This document shows positions 1-7,928 of a stretch of DNA of 64,000 bases, piece by piece. Below the pieces are notes generated by a model, which saw only the letters and a program-made list of their open reading frames with translations, had not been told where the DNA came from and did not search any database. Every line of letters begins with the position of its first letter. Within the stretch, counting starts at the first letter, position 1. Source of the DNA: Clostridium intestinale DSM 6191 (lineage in GTDB: Bacteria > Bacillota > Clostridia > Clostridiales > Clostridiaceae). The DNA is taken from contig NZ_FQXU01000012.1 in the NCBI RefSeq assembly GCF_900130055.1, positions 85,281-149,280 of the forward strand. Reading direction: 5' to 3'. The translations under genes and the position numbers were made by a program.

Positions 1-364
1 ATAAATCTACTGAAAAAACGCTTCCATCAAATCCAACTGTACTACCTTCTTTAAGAGTGTTTTTTAGCCACTCTGTATATGAAGGAACCCCTAGATCTGC
101 CATCTTAAACAGTCTTATACCTGAACCTTCAAGTTGCTTTTCTGATTGAATATAATATCTCCCATCTGTCCATAATCCAGCATCATCTAAAGTAATAACA
201 ACAGTACCAGCAGAACCTGTAAACCCTGATATCCATTGTCTACTTTTCCAATGATCTGCAACATACTCACTTTGATGCGCATCAAAACTAGGAATTATAT
301 ATGCATCTATTTTATTTTCTTTCATTAAACTTCTTAATTTTTCTATTCTTTTTTTAACATCCAT
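1..364 (-). CDS. Xaa-Pro aminopeptidase (M24B), N-terminal part
   Basis: Translating the minus strand from the ATG at 362-364 gives an uninterrupted 121-residue frame that runs off the left edge. It starts MDVKKRIEKLRSLM and contains AYIIPSFDAHQSEYVADHW and WISGFTGSAGT. These are hallmarks of the creatinase-like N-terminal domain of clostridial Xaa-Pro aminopeptidases, which remove an N-terminal residue preceding proline from cytoplasmic peptides. A GAGAAGG ribosome binding site precedes the ATG. The metal-binding catalytic domain lies outside the window, so activity cannot be judged. The gene was probably the downstream neighbour of tRNA-Arg before the mobile element inserted. Confidence 0.85.
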   Translation of the reverse strand, partial: MDVKKRIEKLRSLMKENKIDAYIIPSFDAHQSEYVADHWKSRQWISGFTGSAGTVVITLDDAGLWTDGRYYIQSEKQLEGSGIRLFKMADLGVPSYTEWLKNTLKEGSTVGFDGSVFSVDL

Positions 365-452
365 ATTTCTTACCTTCTCTTTCCTAAATCTCCTATTGTT
401 TTAATGATATTATACATCAATTGATTCAAGAATTTTACTTTAAAAATATAAA

Positions 453-510
453 AAATAAAAGCCTTGCTATTGCAAGGCTTTTATTGGTGCGGCGGAGAAG
501 ATTCGAACTC
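453..510 (+). repeat. Left attachment site (att repeat with tRNA-Arg 3' remnant)
   Basis: This 58-bp segment matches 18834-18891 except at two positions in the hairpin loop. It holds the terminator palindrome (arms AATAAAAGCCTTGC and its complement) followed by 26 nt identical to the 3' end of tRNA-Arg, CCA included. Homology stops exactly after GAACTC. That is the behaviour expected at an integrase crossover inside the T-arm. Confidence 0.88.
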
Positions 511-637
511 TTGCCCCTATAGTTTTAGCTATTTTTATTCTATATTCTTAAATATTATCTAATCCTTTAAAAATCAATATTTTCAATACTTTATAGTTAA
601 TATTAATTCTATATAGTTATTTTTAAAATTTAGTTGC

Positions 638-656
638 ATGTCTACAGGTGTCTACA
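638..656 (+). promoter_or_regulatory. Candidate integrase arm-type sites, left
   Basis: Two TGTCTACA direct repeats begin at 639 and 649, one helical turn apart and inside the left end of the element. A matching pair lies just inside the right end. Paired short direct repeats near both att cores are typical arm-type binding sites for integrases with an N-terminal AP2-like arm-binding domain, such as the one encoded here. The role is inferred from position only. Confidence 0.5.
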
Positions 657-930
657 AAGGTGGTGCGGAATTTTTAAACACTATATAATCATTTATACTA
701 GCTATCTATACCTATTAAAAATAGCTATTAAATCTTAATTTATATAATGAAAAAACCTTTCAAGTGATTCGTCAAATATCTCTTACCTTAATTTCCTTAT
801 TTGAAAAATTCTCCTTTTTATTTCATTTTTATTGTACTATTTTACTTAGAGCTTCTATAAATTTTCTATATTGATTAATTTACTTTAAATTATTTATATA
901 TTATACATATCCATCAAATTATTCTATATG

Positions 931-960
931 TTTACAAATGAATCTATTTTTTATCCTTCT
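931..960 (+). promoter_or_regulatory. Candidate UviA/TcdR-type promoter of the sigma-factor gene
   Basis: TTTACA at 931-936 is followed 18 nt later by CCTTCTTTA, just upstream of the ribosome binding site. Group V (TcdR/BotR/UviA) sigma factors recognise a TTTACA -35 with a pyrimidine-rich -10. The same two words occur upstream of the endolysin gene, though with a shorter spacer. This suggests autoregulation, but it is inference. Confidence 0.4.
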
Positions 961-980
961 TTATTAGGAGGTGTTTAATT

Positions 981-1505
981 ATGGATTTTTCATTATGTGA
1001 TTATATCAAAAAATTTAGAGAAGGAGATATATATAGTATAGAATTCTTGATACAAAAATTTCAGCCACTATTAATTAAATATGCAAATAAACTATCAGAT
1101 TTTGATGATGCTAAATCTGAATTAAGCTTACATTTTATTATTACATTACAAAAAATTCCTTTAGACGACTTAAAATTTAAAAACGACAAATATATACTTT
1201 CATATATAAATACTAGTATAAAAAGATATTACATATTTTTATCCACTCAACAAAGTTATTTACATAGTAAAGAAATTCTTACATTAGATGACTATCAGCC
1301 TGGAATTGCTTATGATACTTGTAATGTTGAATTTTATGATTTAATACATACACTTAAAATAAAAGAACAGAAAGTTTTAATTTTAAAATTTATTTATAAT
1401 TATACAAATACTGAAATATCTAGAGTTTTTAATGTATCTAGACAAAATGTACAAGTATGTATAACAAGATCACTTATAAAATTAAAGAGTAAAGTAGTTT
1501 TCTAA
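981..1505 (+). CDS. UviA/TcdR-like alternative sigma factor (group V)
   Basis: The 174-residue protein has the size and layout of the clostridial TcdR/BotR/TetR/UviA sigma factors. Residues about 10-90 form a sigma region 2-like part. A C-terminal region 4 helix-turn-helix lies at about 143-170 (TEISRVFNVSRQNVQ). These factors direct RNA polymerase to toxin or bacteriocin and release genes. The next gene encodes a UviB-like holin, reproducing the uviA-uviB pair of the Clostridium perfringens bacteriocin plasmid. An AGGAGG box sits 10 nt before the ATG. Transcription probably continues into the holin gene and stops at the hairpin at 1801-1832. An ordinary ECF sigma factor is the alternative, but the holin neighbour argues for the UviA type. 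Confidence 0.75.
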   Translation: MDFSLCDYIKKFREGDIYSIEFLIQKFQPLLIKYANKLSDFDDAKSELSLHFIITLQKIPLDDLKFKNDKYILSYINTSIKRYYIFLSTQQSYLHSKEILTLDDYQPGIAYDTCNVEFYDLIHTLKIKEQKVLILKFIYNYTNTEISRVFNVSRQNVQVCITRSLIKLKSKVVF

Positions 1506-1609
1506 TTATATATATTATTATTTTAAGTTAAAGAATTGATATATAGAATGCTTCTTAAATTAGAATTATGCAACTTTTACTTATATACTCACGAAAGGAG
1601 GTGTTTATT

Positions 1610-1816
1610 ATAGAAGCCGAACTTATTAAACTGATTGCTACACAAGGAGCTTTTGCACTATTATTCTCCTATTTACTTTTTTATGTTTTAAAAGAAAATA
1701 GTAAAAGGGAACAAAATTATCAAGAAATAATTCAAAAGTTTTCTGACTCTTTACCACAAATAGAAAATAGTATAAGCTATATCCATGAAATGATAGTAAA
1801 AAAAGAGACTAAATAA
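1610..1816 (+). CDS. uviB: UviB/BhlA-family holin-like protein
   Basis: This small protein has one hydrophobic segment ([26 protein letters not shown] when read in parts) followed by a charged coiled-coil tail. It closely resembles UviB/BhlA holin-like proteins, which make membrane lesions for bacteriocin or phage release. The start is unusual. An ATG at 1568 lacks a ribosome binding site. A strong AAAGGAGG box at about 1594-1602 is 8 nt upstream of ATA (1610), just where the family's start Met should be. The context copies that of the sigma gene, which has ATG there. GTG at 1601 overlaps the box. I chose 1610 as the homology-supported start, so initiation may use a non-canonical codon or be impaired. 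The C-terminal codons overlap a terminator. Confidence 0.75.
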   Translation: MEAELIKLIATQGAFALLFSYLLFYVLKENSKREQNYQEIIQKFSDSLPQIENSISYIHEMIVKKETK

Positions 1817-1832
1817 TATATTAGTCTCTTTT
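1801..1832 (+). terminator. Terminator of the sigma-holin unit
   Basis: A perfect 12-bp inverted repeat (AAAAGAGACTAA and its complement) with an 8-nt loop and a T-rich end overlaps the holin stop codon. Confidence 0.8.
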
Positions 1833-1866
1833 GAATTATTTCACAATTTATTCTATAACATATTAT

Positions 1867-2409
1867 CTATTTTTGATAATATGGAGGTAACTTATCTATT
1901 ATATCATTGAAGTCTTTTACTTTCTCACTAGTAGCCCAGACAATTTCTTTATTGAAGCTCTCATATATGTCTCCTGTTGATGTTTGAAAATAAAGTTCAC
2001 TTAAATTATTATATATAGAAATTCCATACCCTTCATTTTCTTTCACACTATTCTTAACTGATAATATATAATGGTCTGTAGAAAGAGATCCATCATCTTT
2101 TTGTCCTGCACGCCCACTAAAAGGATATTTAGACCCATCTATCGTTATAAAACCATTAAATCTTTTACCATAAGTATTAGTAAGATTAGGCGGGTAATTA
2201 TCAAAAATAGTTATTATAACTTCTCTAGATATACCTTTTATTTGTATACTACATTCTCCTAAATTTTCTTTCGTCACATTATTTATATAGAATCCAGTAT
2301 ACTCTTTATTTATATATTGTACATTTCTAAAAAATAAAAACTTTATACATATGCATATTACTAATAATATACTTCCAATAATTAATACTTTAGTACGTTT
2401 TTTCTTCAT
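1867..2409 (-). CDS. Hypothetical membrane-anchored protein
   Basis: I do not recognise this family. The product has a basic N-terminus, one strongly hydrophobic segment (residues about 7-27) and roughly 150 extracytoplasmic residues. No clear lipobox is present. I prefer the ATG at 2407-2409 because GAGAGGT lies 6 nt before it. An upstream in-frame ATG (2424) would add five residues but has no ribosome binding site. It lies downstream of the endolysin gene on the same strand, separated by a good terminator, and converges with the holin gene. An accessory or immunity role in the lysis cassette is possible but unsupported by homology. Confidence 0.6.
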   Translation of the reverse strand: MKKKRTKVLIIGSILLVICICIKFLFFRNVQYINKEYTGFYINNVTKENLGECSIQIKGISREVIITIFDNYPPNLTNTYGKRFNGFITIDGSKYPFSGRAGQKDDGSLSTDHYILSVKNSVKENEGYGISIYNNLSELYFQTSTGDIYESFNKEIVWATSEKVKDFNDIIDKLPPYYQK

Positions 2410-2514
2410 CTTATTACCTCTCATAGTAAATTATAATTCTATTATACCATAAAAATACATATTATTTAATTACAAGAAAATTACTTTTTCATAAATCTAT
2501 TAATAAAATAGAAC

Positions 2515-2541
2515 AGATCAATGCTTGTAAAGCATTGATCT
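2515..2541 (-). terminator. Terminator of the endolysin gene
   Basis: A perfect 12-bp inverted repeat (AGATCAATGCTT) with a 3-nt loop lies 17 nt past the endolysin stop, followed on the minus strand by a T-rich run. Confidence 0.8.
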
Positions 2542-2557
2542 TTCTAATATATACTAT

Positions 2558-3904
2558 TTAGTTTACTCCAAAACCTGCTATTGTATATGAAGTTACACTT
2601 TGATTTAAACTAATATATCTACGAGTAATTGTGTCGCCTACATTACCTTCAATAGTAGTTATTGAATTATCACTAGCATTATATGACTCTACTATTCCAA
2701 CATGACTATATTCCCTACCATTATGATGGAAAAATAAATCACCCGGTTTAGGCTTATATCCAGAACTTACAGTTTTATATCTTATATTTCCATACCATTT
2801 TACTAAATATGGTACATACGCCATTTTAGGTATCATAGTATTTAAAATTCCTGCTTGGTTAGCGCACCATGATACAAATATTGCACACCATTCTGCACTC
2901 ATGTTTGGATTATTATAATACCATGTTACATAAGGAACTCTATTATTCCCCTCTCCATTAGCATTTTTCCCTTCCTTGTATTTTCCAATTTCTCCTTTAG
3001 CTATATTAACAAACCTACTAAGAGCCTTGTCGTGCTCATCTTTAGTTACAGGAAGATTATCAAAGAAATTAACTGCATTAACACTATACAAAGTATTCCA
3101 TGTTTGAGGACCTACAACACCATCTGCAGATAAACCATTATATTGTTGAAATAATATAACTGCATAATAGGTTCCCTCTCCAAAATCTCCGTCGGCACCA
3201 GATGCTCCACAACTATATCCACGGCTTATTAATGCATTTTGCAACTTAATAACCGAACTTCCCGTTGCTCCTTTTGATAAGGTTGGGTAATTTGTTATAG
3301 GTGTAGAACTACTGTTAGATTCTAATGCATTCCATGTAAGTGGTCCAACCATCCCATCTACAATTAAGCCTTTATTAGCTTGAAACTTAACTACTGCGTT
3401 ATAGGTACCTTGCCCAAAATCTCCATCAGCACCAGCTGCTCCACAACTATATCCATAGTTTATAAGTAAATTTTGAAGTTTAACAACATAACTCCCAGAA
3501 GAACCCATAGATAACAATGGATTATTTGATGTAGATGCAGAATTACCTAATTTAGCTTTAGTACTTGGTCCAACCATTCCATCGGCAGCCAATCCATTTG
3601 ATGCCTGAAACTGTATAATAGTATTATAAGTAACAGGACCTGCTATTCCATCAGAATCTAAATTATATCCCTTAGTTTTTAATTGTGCCTGTATATAACT
3701 TATTTGAGTACATAATGCATTCCATGTACCATCTCCTACCACACCATCAGCACCTAAGTTAAAATTAGTTTGAAACTTTTTTACTGCACTTACTGTTCCT
3801 TGTCCGAAATCACCATCAAATCCATTTGGATTACAACACATGATATATAATCCATATTGAAGATAAGTGACAAATTCTCCTTTGTCTCCGCTTTTTAATA
3901 ACAT
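2558..3904 (-). CDS. Endolysin: four peptidoglycan-binding repeats plus CHAP domain
   Basis: The 448-residue protein begins with four PG_binding_1-type repeats (about 1-66, 67-120, 130-196, 206-272), marked by DGDFGQGT...AVKKFQ and DGVVGP..TWNAL signatures. Repeat 2 is shorter and lacks the GDFG segment. The C-terminal part (about 285-448) is a CHAP amidase/endopeptidase domain, with the catalytic Cys in EWCAIFVSWCA and the His in YSHVGIV. The enzyme should cleave cell-wall peptidoglycan. It has no signal peptide, as expected for an endolysin that needs a holin. The sigma/holin pair nearby and a TTTACA promoter-like motif upstream suggest it is part of the same lysis cassette. Confidence 0.88.
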   Translation of the reverse strand: MLLKSGDKGEFVTYLQYGLYIMCCNPNGFDGDFGQGTVSAVKKFQTNFNLGADGVVGDGTWNALCTQISYIQAQLKTKGYNLDSDGIAGPVTYNTIIQFQASNGLAADGMVGPSTKAKLGNSASTSNNPLLSMGSSGSYVVKLQNLLINYGYSCGAAGADGDFGQGTYNAVVKFQANKGLIVDGMVGPLTWNALESNSSSTPITNYPTLSKGATGSSVIKLQNALISRGYSCGASGADGDFGEGTYYAVILFQQYNGLSADGVVGPQTWNTLYSVNAVNFFDNLPVTKDEHDKALSRFVNIAKGEIGKYKEGKNANGEGNNRVPYVTWYYNNPNMSAEWCAIFVSWCANQAGILNTMIPKMAYVPYLVKWYGNIRYKTVSSGYKPKPGDLFFHHNGREYSHVGIVESYNASDNSITTIEGNVGDTITRRYISLNQSVTSYTIAGFGVN

Positions 3905-3950
3905 TTATAAACAACTCCTTTTATTTTTTTGAATTAGCTAATTCATTATA

Positions 3951-3979
3951 TAAGAAGGAGCTTATACTTAATATGTAAA
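3951..3979 (-). promoter_or_regulatory. Candidate UviA-type promoter of the endolysin gene
   Basis: On the minus strand, TTTACA (3979-3974) is followed 15 nt later by CCTTCTTA (3958-3951), about 50 nt upstream of the ATG. The same pair of words precedes the element's sigma-factor gene. A TATAAT-like box also follows, so a sigma-A promoter cannot be excluded. Confidence 0.35.
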
Positions 3980-4094
3980 CAAATTTCTTAAAGTATATCT
4001 ATTATTTTTTTATATATTCTTATAAACAACTTAAATAAAGATAGAAAGTAAAATTACCTCTCTACCTTTATCTCTAACCTTTATATAAATTCTT

Positions 4095-4252
4095 TTATAT
4101 TGTTATATTACTTATTACATAAATTGTCTTAACATGCGTTTTATTAAACCTATGTGTATATATTTTATTAGTTGTAGCTAAATCTGAATGTCCTAAAGCT
4201 TCAGAAATTGCCTTTAAATCTACCCCATCATCATAATAATATACTTGCATCG
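4095..4252 (-). pseudogene. Truncated integrase C-terminus
   Basis: The minus strand encodes a fragment very similar to the last 50 residues of the element's integrase (DLKAISEALGHSDLATTNKI and the catalytic Tyr in IYTHRF). It ends at a TAA at 4095-4097. No start or N-terminal domain exists, and one extra base disturbs the frame upstream of DDGVD. It is a relic or partial duplicate of an integrase, in the same orientation as the intact gene. Confidence 0.85.
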
Positions 4253-4255
4253 GTG

Positions 4256-4275
4256 GGGTTTTTAAGATAAAACCC
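4256..4275 (-). terminator. Weak hairpin downstream of the OLD nuclease gene
   Basis: GGGTTTT and AAAACCC form 7-bp arms around a 6-nt loop, 37 nt past the stop codon. It lacks a clear U-tract on the minus strand, so termination is uncertain. Confidence 0.3.
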
Positions 4276-4312
4276 TTATGATTTTAATCAGTTTCATTTA
4301 ATCTTAAATACA

Positions 4313-6334
4313 TTAATCTAGATTATGTTTAAACTCTTCTAGCATATTAATTATATTTTGTAATTTTGTTTCTTTAAGTACATTCAACTCTTGATCTTTT
4401 ATACATTCAACCATTAAATCTTTTCCTTCCAATTTCATTTTTTTACTAAAGTTATTAATTAATGTTCTAATTCTAAAAAATTCTTGAATTTCTCCATCAG
4501 TGCAAATTTTACATTTATCAAAGCTTAACCAAATTTTTTCATACATAGTATTATGACTTTCTACTGCTTCTTCTTGATTATACTTAAACTTATCTAGAAA
4601 TCTTTCTATAAAGTATTTAGGTTGATACCATTGCTGTAATATCTTTTCTTGTTCTTCTCCTGCATATACTCTTTCAGAATAATATTTATATTGGCATTCA
4701 TAGCATTTTATTGCATTATCCAAATAATCTTTACTACACTCTAAAACATTGCTTAATAAATCTTTATCTATAAAATATCCTTCTAATGAGTAGTGATCTG
4801 TTATTCTTACACTTTCTCTTATTTTTTCTTTCAAATCCTCTTCAATTCCAACTCTATTTTTGATAATCTCTGTAATAAATTTCTCTCTTCTAGCCTCTTG
4901 AGACTTAGCATCAGCATCTCTAAATATTAATGTTGGTATATTGAATCTATTATTAATTAATAATTCAGCATTAGCATAAAATTTTAAATTGTCACAGCTT
5001 CCTGTATCCAAAACATTTATTTTACTGCTCAAGCCGTCTTCAATTTTATCTAATAATATTTCAATAATTTTTTTATCATCTTTTCCTTCTACGAATACTA
5101 TTCCTTTATTGGCTATTATATCATCAGCTTTTATACCTAATTCATCAATTACTAATTTAGGAATAATATCCTCTACAGTAGCAATACCTTTTACCTTTTT
5201 TACTAACTTAATTTGATTTTTTTCTAACTTACTTACTGTTATGGGCGAATGTGATGTAAAAATCACCTGATTATTTTTAGATATTGTAATTAATGTATCT
5301 ATCATTTTCCTTTGCAATGATGGATGTAAATATACCTCTGGTTCTTCTATTAATAATATGTATTTTAACTTGCTATTAGATATGTTTACATAAGTCTCCA
5401 ATATGGACAATATTATCATACTTTGATAGCCTGTCCCACAACTTAAAATGTCACTTTCTATTCCTGTATTTGTATCTTTAATTTTTGTATAATATGTTGT
5501 TCCTTTACTGATATTTACATCTGAATCAATTATAACCTCATAATCACTTGTTCCTATAGCACTATTATAGAATTGTGTTATTCTCTCTCCTAGTGACCTA
5601 CATCTATTTTTAGTTTCTTCAGCTATAACCATATTTAATTTATTATAGGAAATACTATTTCCCTCTAATATTATATTAGTTTGTATTTCATCATCTAACA
5701 TTTGAATTAGCTCTTTTAGATATGAATTTGCTCCTGCTGTACTCTCATTCTTAGGATCTCTTATAGCTGGTATAATCTTCACTTGAGGCAAAATTGATTT
5801 TAAATCTGCTTCTTTGATTTCAGATTCTTCATCTACTTCATCAATATAAAATTTTTGACTAATATTTTTCCCACGACTAGCCACTAATTTAACATACATA
5901 TTATTTTCTTTTATTTTATATTTATCTTTGTTGCTATTTAGATTTTCTTTTCTTATACTATCTAATTTTAAAATCTCTTTTTCTACGCTTTTATTTAATT
6001 TTTCCGTGAAATTTTCATTTAATTCTTTTTTTAATCCTTCTATCTTTTTTTCCTGTCTAAAAATTTTGTCTTTAAATATTTTTTCTTCTATGTATTCATC
6101 ACTAACTTCACCAAACCATAATTCGATTTGTATTTCATCTGAGCCGCCCTTATGAAAGTCTGTAGTAGTTATGTTCTTTTTAGTTCCTGGAAAAAAACAT
6201 TGTATTGCATCCAATACTGCAGATTTTCCAGTATTATTTTGACCTATTAATGCAAACAAATTTCTATCTATATTTATAACTCCTGAATCTATAAAAGACT
6301 TATAATTTTTGACTCTTAATTTTTCTATATACAT
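4313..6334 (-). CDS. OLD-family ATP-dependent nuclease (AAA + TOPRIM)
   Basis: The N-terminal half is an ABC/SMC-like ATPase: Walker A GQNNTGKS (residues 31-38 from the chosen start), then LLIEEPEVYLHP (Walker B) and a TSHSP switch. The C-terminal part is a TOPRIM nuclease domain with VEGKDD (Glu about 416) and a D-x-D in FRDADAK (about 470). This is the architecture of OLD proteins, which act in phage defence. No GajB-type helicase is adjacent, so a class 1 (single-gene) OLD fits best. I chose the ATG at 6332-6334 because AAGGAG lies 7 nt before it. An upstream ATG at 6391 has no ribosome binding site. The gene is bracketed by direct repeats of the integrase 3' end, hinting at modular acquisition. 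Confidence 0.85.
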   Translation of the reverse strand: MYIEKLRVKNYKSFIDSGVINIDRNLFALIGQNNTGKSAVLDAIQCFFPGTKKNITTTDFHKGGSDEIQIELWFGEVSDEYIEEKIFKDKIFRQEKKIEGLKKELNENFTEKLNKSVEKEILKLDSIRKENLNSNKDKYKIKENNMYVKLVASRGKNISQKFYIDEVDEESEIKEADLKSILPQVKIIPAIRDPKNESTAGANSYLKELIQMLDDEIQTNIILEGNSISYNKLNMVIAEETKNRCRSLGERITQFYNSAIGTSDYEVIIDSDVNISKGTTYYTKIKDTNTGIESDILSCGTGYQSMIILSILETYVNISNSKLKYILLIEEPEVYLHPSLQRKMIDTLITISKNNQVIFTSHSPITVSKLEKNQIKLVKKVKGIATVEDIIPKLVIDELGIKADDIIANKGIVFVEGKDDKKIIEILLDKIEDGLSSKINVLDTGSCDNLKFYANAELLINNRFNIPTLIFRDADAKSQEARREKFITEIIKNRVGIEEDLKEKIRESVRITDHYSLEGYFIDKDLLSNVLECSKDYLDNAIKCYECQYKYYSERVYAGEEQEKILQQWYQPKYFIERFLDKFKYNQEEAVESHNTMYEKIWLSFDKCKICTDGEIQEFFRIRTLINNFSKKMKLEGKDLMVECIKDQELNVLKETKLQNIINMLEEFKHNLD

Positions 6335-6412
6335 TTTTAATCTCCTTAATATCATTATAATCTTTCTATAACCCAATTTTATCAATTTCATTTACAAAAA
6401 TCCATATATACC

Positions 6413-6480
6413 TATTAATATAAAAAATATAAGAGAACTGTAATTTAATACTTAGCTCTCTTATATTTTTTATATTAATA
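6413..6480. terminator. Long hairpin between integrase and OLD genes
   Basis: Two 27-bp arms with a single mismatch (beginning TATTAATATAAAAAATATAA) surround a 14-nt loop. The structure lies 34 nt past the integrase stop and can terminate integrase transcription before the OLD gene. Confidence 0.75.
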
Positions 6481-6513
6481 TTGTCCTATATAATTCACCT
6501 AAATCTGCTATAC

Positions 6514-7632
6514 TTATTTACTTAATTTTAATGCATTACTTATTACATCAATTGTCTTAGCATGAGTCTTATCAAATCTATGTGTATATATTTTATTAGT
6601 TGTACCTAAATCAGAATGTCCTAGATCCTCTGAAATAGCCTTTAAGTCTACTCCTTCATCATATAATATACTTGCAAATGTATGTCTTAAATCATGTAAT
6701 CTTATTTTAGGTAAGTTATTTTTATCTAAAAATTTTCTAAAATTATCTGTTACTGTATTTACTCTAAATTCTTTTCCATTTTCATGACAATAAACATAAT
6801 CATTCTCATAATATTCTTTACCTAATATTGATTTAAAATAGTCTTGTTTATTTTTCTCTTTTAACAATAGGTTGTACACTCTTTCTGGAATATGAAGAGT
6901 TCTCATACTTTTATCTGTTTTAGGTTTTTTAGTAACTACATTCTTTCCTGCCCTTACTCTAACCTCATGAATATACATTAGTCTCTCATCTAGGTTTATC
7001 TTATTCCATTTCAATCCTAAAATCTCTTCTCTCCTTAATCCTAAATAAGCAGCTAAGTTAACTGGCAATTCTATTTTTTCTCCTTCTAATAACTCTAGTA
7101 GCCTTTTTAGTTGCTCTTTATCATATACCTTCGCCTCATATTTTATTTTTTTAGGTAAACTTACTGCATCAGCAACATTTCTATATACTAATTGTTGCTT
7201 TAAAGCATAGTCTAAACTTTTTCTAATAAGAGCATGATGTTTTATAACCGTATTAGGCGATAGACCTTTCTTTTCCATAATATGCACATAATACTGCTGT
7301 ATTTGAATAGGCTGTAGTTTTTGTAACTTAATATTGCCTAGATGTTTATTTATATGATTCTTTATTATATTAATATATCCACTCATTGTTGTAAGCTCAC
7401 AGCTATATTTTACATAGTTAGAAAGCCAAATTTCTAAGTAATCCTCCATACTTATATCTTCTGGATTAACCAATAAATTCTTATTCTTATTGTATTCAAA
7501 TTCATTTATTATCTTTTCTGCTTCATCTTTACTATTAGCTGTTACATATTTTCTTATTCTCTTCCCGCTTGAATCTTTTCCATATTCTAAAGTTACTCTG
7601 TATTTATTTCCTCTCTTTTGTATGCTAGCCAT
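6514..7632 (-). CDS. int: Tyrosine recombinase / integrase
   Basis: The 372-residue site-specific integrase has an N-terminal AP2-like arm-binding domain (about 1-46), a SAM-like core-binding domain (about 60-160) and a C-terminal catalytic domain. Catalytic residues are visible: Arg200 in LGLRREEI, a Lys at about 235-238, His313 and Arg316 in HDLRH, His339 and the nucleophile Tyr349. It resembles Tn916-type and phage integrases of Firmicutes. It should catalyse integration into, and excision from, the tRNA-Arg 3' end using the 58-bp att repeats. The excisionase gene is immediately upstream. Confidence 0.93.
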   Translation of the reverse strand: MASIQKRGNKYRVTLEYGKDSSGKRIRKYVTANSKDEAEKIINEFEYNKNKNLLVNPEDISMEDYLEIWLSNYVKYSCELTTMSGYINIIKNHINKHLGNIKLQKLQPIQIQQYYVHIMEKKGLSPNTVIKHHALIRKSLDYALKQQLVYRNVADAVSLPKKIKYEAKVYDKEQLKRLLELLEGEKIELPVNLAAYLGLRREEILGLKWNKINLDERLMYIHEVRVRAGKNVVTKKPKTDKSMRTLHIPERVYNLLLKEKNKQDYFKSILGKEYYENDYVYCHENGKEFRVNTVTDNFRKFLDKNNLPKIRLHDLRHTFASILYDEGVDLKAISEDLGHSDLGTTNKIYTHRFDKTHAKTIDVISNALKLSK

Positions 7633-7671
7633 TAGCTACTCCCCCTATCTTATATGAATAAATCAATACTA

Positions 7672-7857
7672 CTAACTATTCTCTGAAACTTTACTTGCTA
7701 TCCAATTATTAAATGCATCATAAGGAATTCTAAACTGTTTCCCAATTCTTATCTTTGGAAAATCCTCTTCCTTTACTAATGAATATGCTTTATTTCTTCC
7801 TATATTTAAAATCCTACCAATATCCTCGACAGTTAAAGTAGTTTTAAACTCGCTCAT
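7672..7857 (-). CDS. xis: Excisionase-like helix-turn-helix protein
   Basis: The 61-residue protein is a single MerR/excisionase-type winged helix (TVEDIGRILNIGRNKAYSLV, then IRIGKQFRIPYDAFNNWI). Such proteins bend DNA at att sites and drive the integrase toward excision. It lies 39 nt upstream of int and is probably co-transcribed. A good AGGAGG box precedes the ATG. Confidence 0.85.
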   Translation of the reverse strand: MSEFKTTLTVEDIGRILNIGRNKAYSLVKEEDFPKIRIGKQFRIPYDAFNNWIASKVSENS

Positions 7858-7914
7858 CTATATACCTCCTCAAAAATATAATATATATTTAAGTAATTAT
7901 TTCTTACTAACAGC

Positions 7915-7928
7915 GCCCACATGCCCAC
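7915..7928. repeat. GCCCAC tandem motif, copy 1
   Basis: Two GCCCAC hexamers separated by AT abut the stop codon of the ATPase gene. They are strikingly GC-rich for this AT-rich element. An inverted partner (GTGGGC-AA-GTGGGC) is at 11239-11252, so the pair brackets the two genes between them. They may be binding sites for a replication protein or module borders. Confidence 0.5.

Larger units (their letters stand above)
511..980. other. Noncoding left end of element
   Basis: This AT-rich stretch has no credible gene. It holds the TGTCTACA pair and, at its right edge, the candidate promoter of the sigma-factor gene. A further 8-bp match to the tRNA end (TGGTGCGG) lies at about 662 and looks like chance or a minor remnant. 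Confidence 0.6.

Noticed and set aside
660..672. Third att-like site (TGGTGCGG) near the left end
   Set aside because: Only 8 bp match the tRNA 3' end, and the match stops before the T-arm. It is too short to support a second insertion.
4313..6334. Gabija system
   Set aside because: The OLD-type ATPase/nuclease resembles GajA, but no UvrD-like GajB gene is next to it. Neighbours are an integrase and an integrase fragment.
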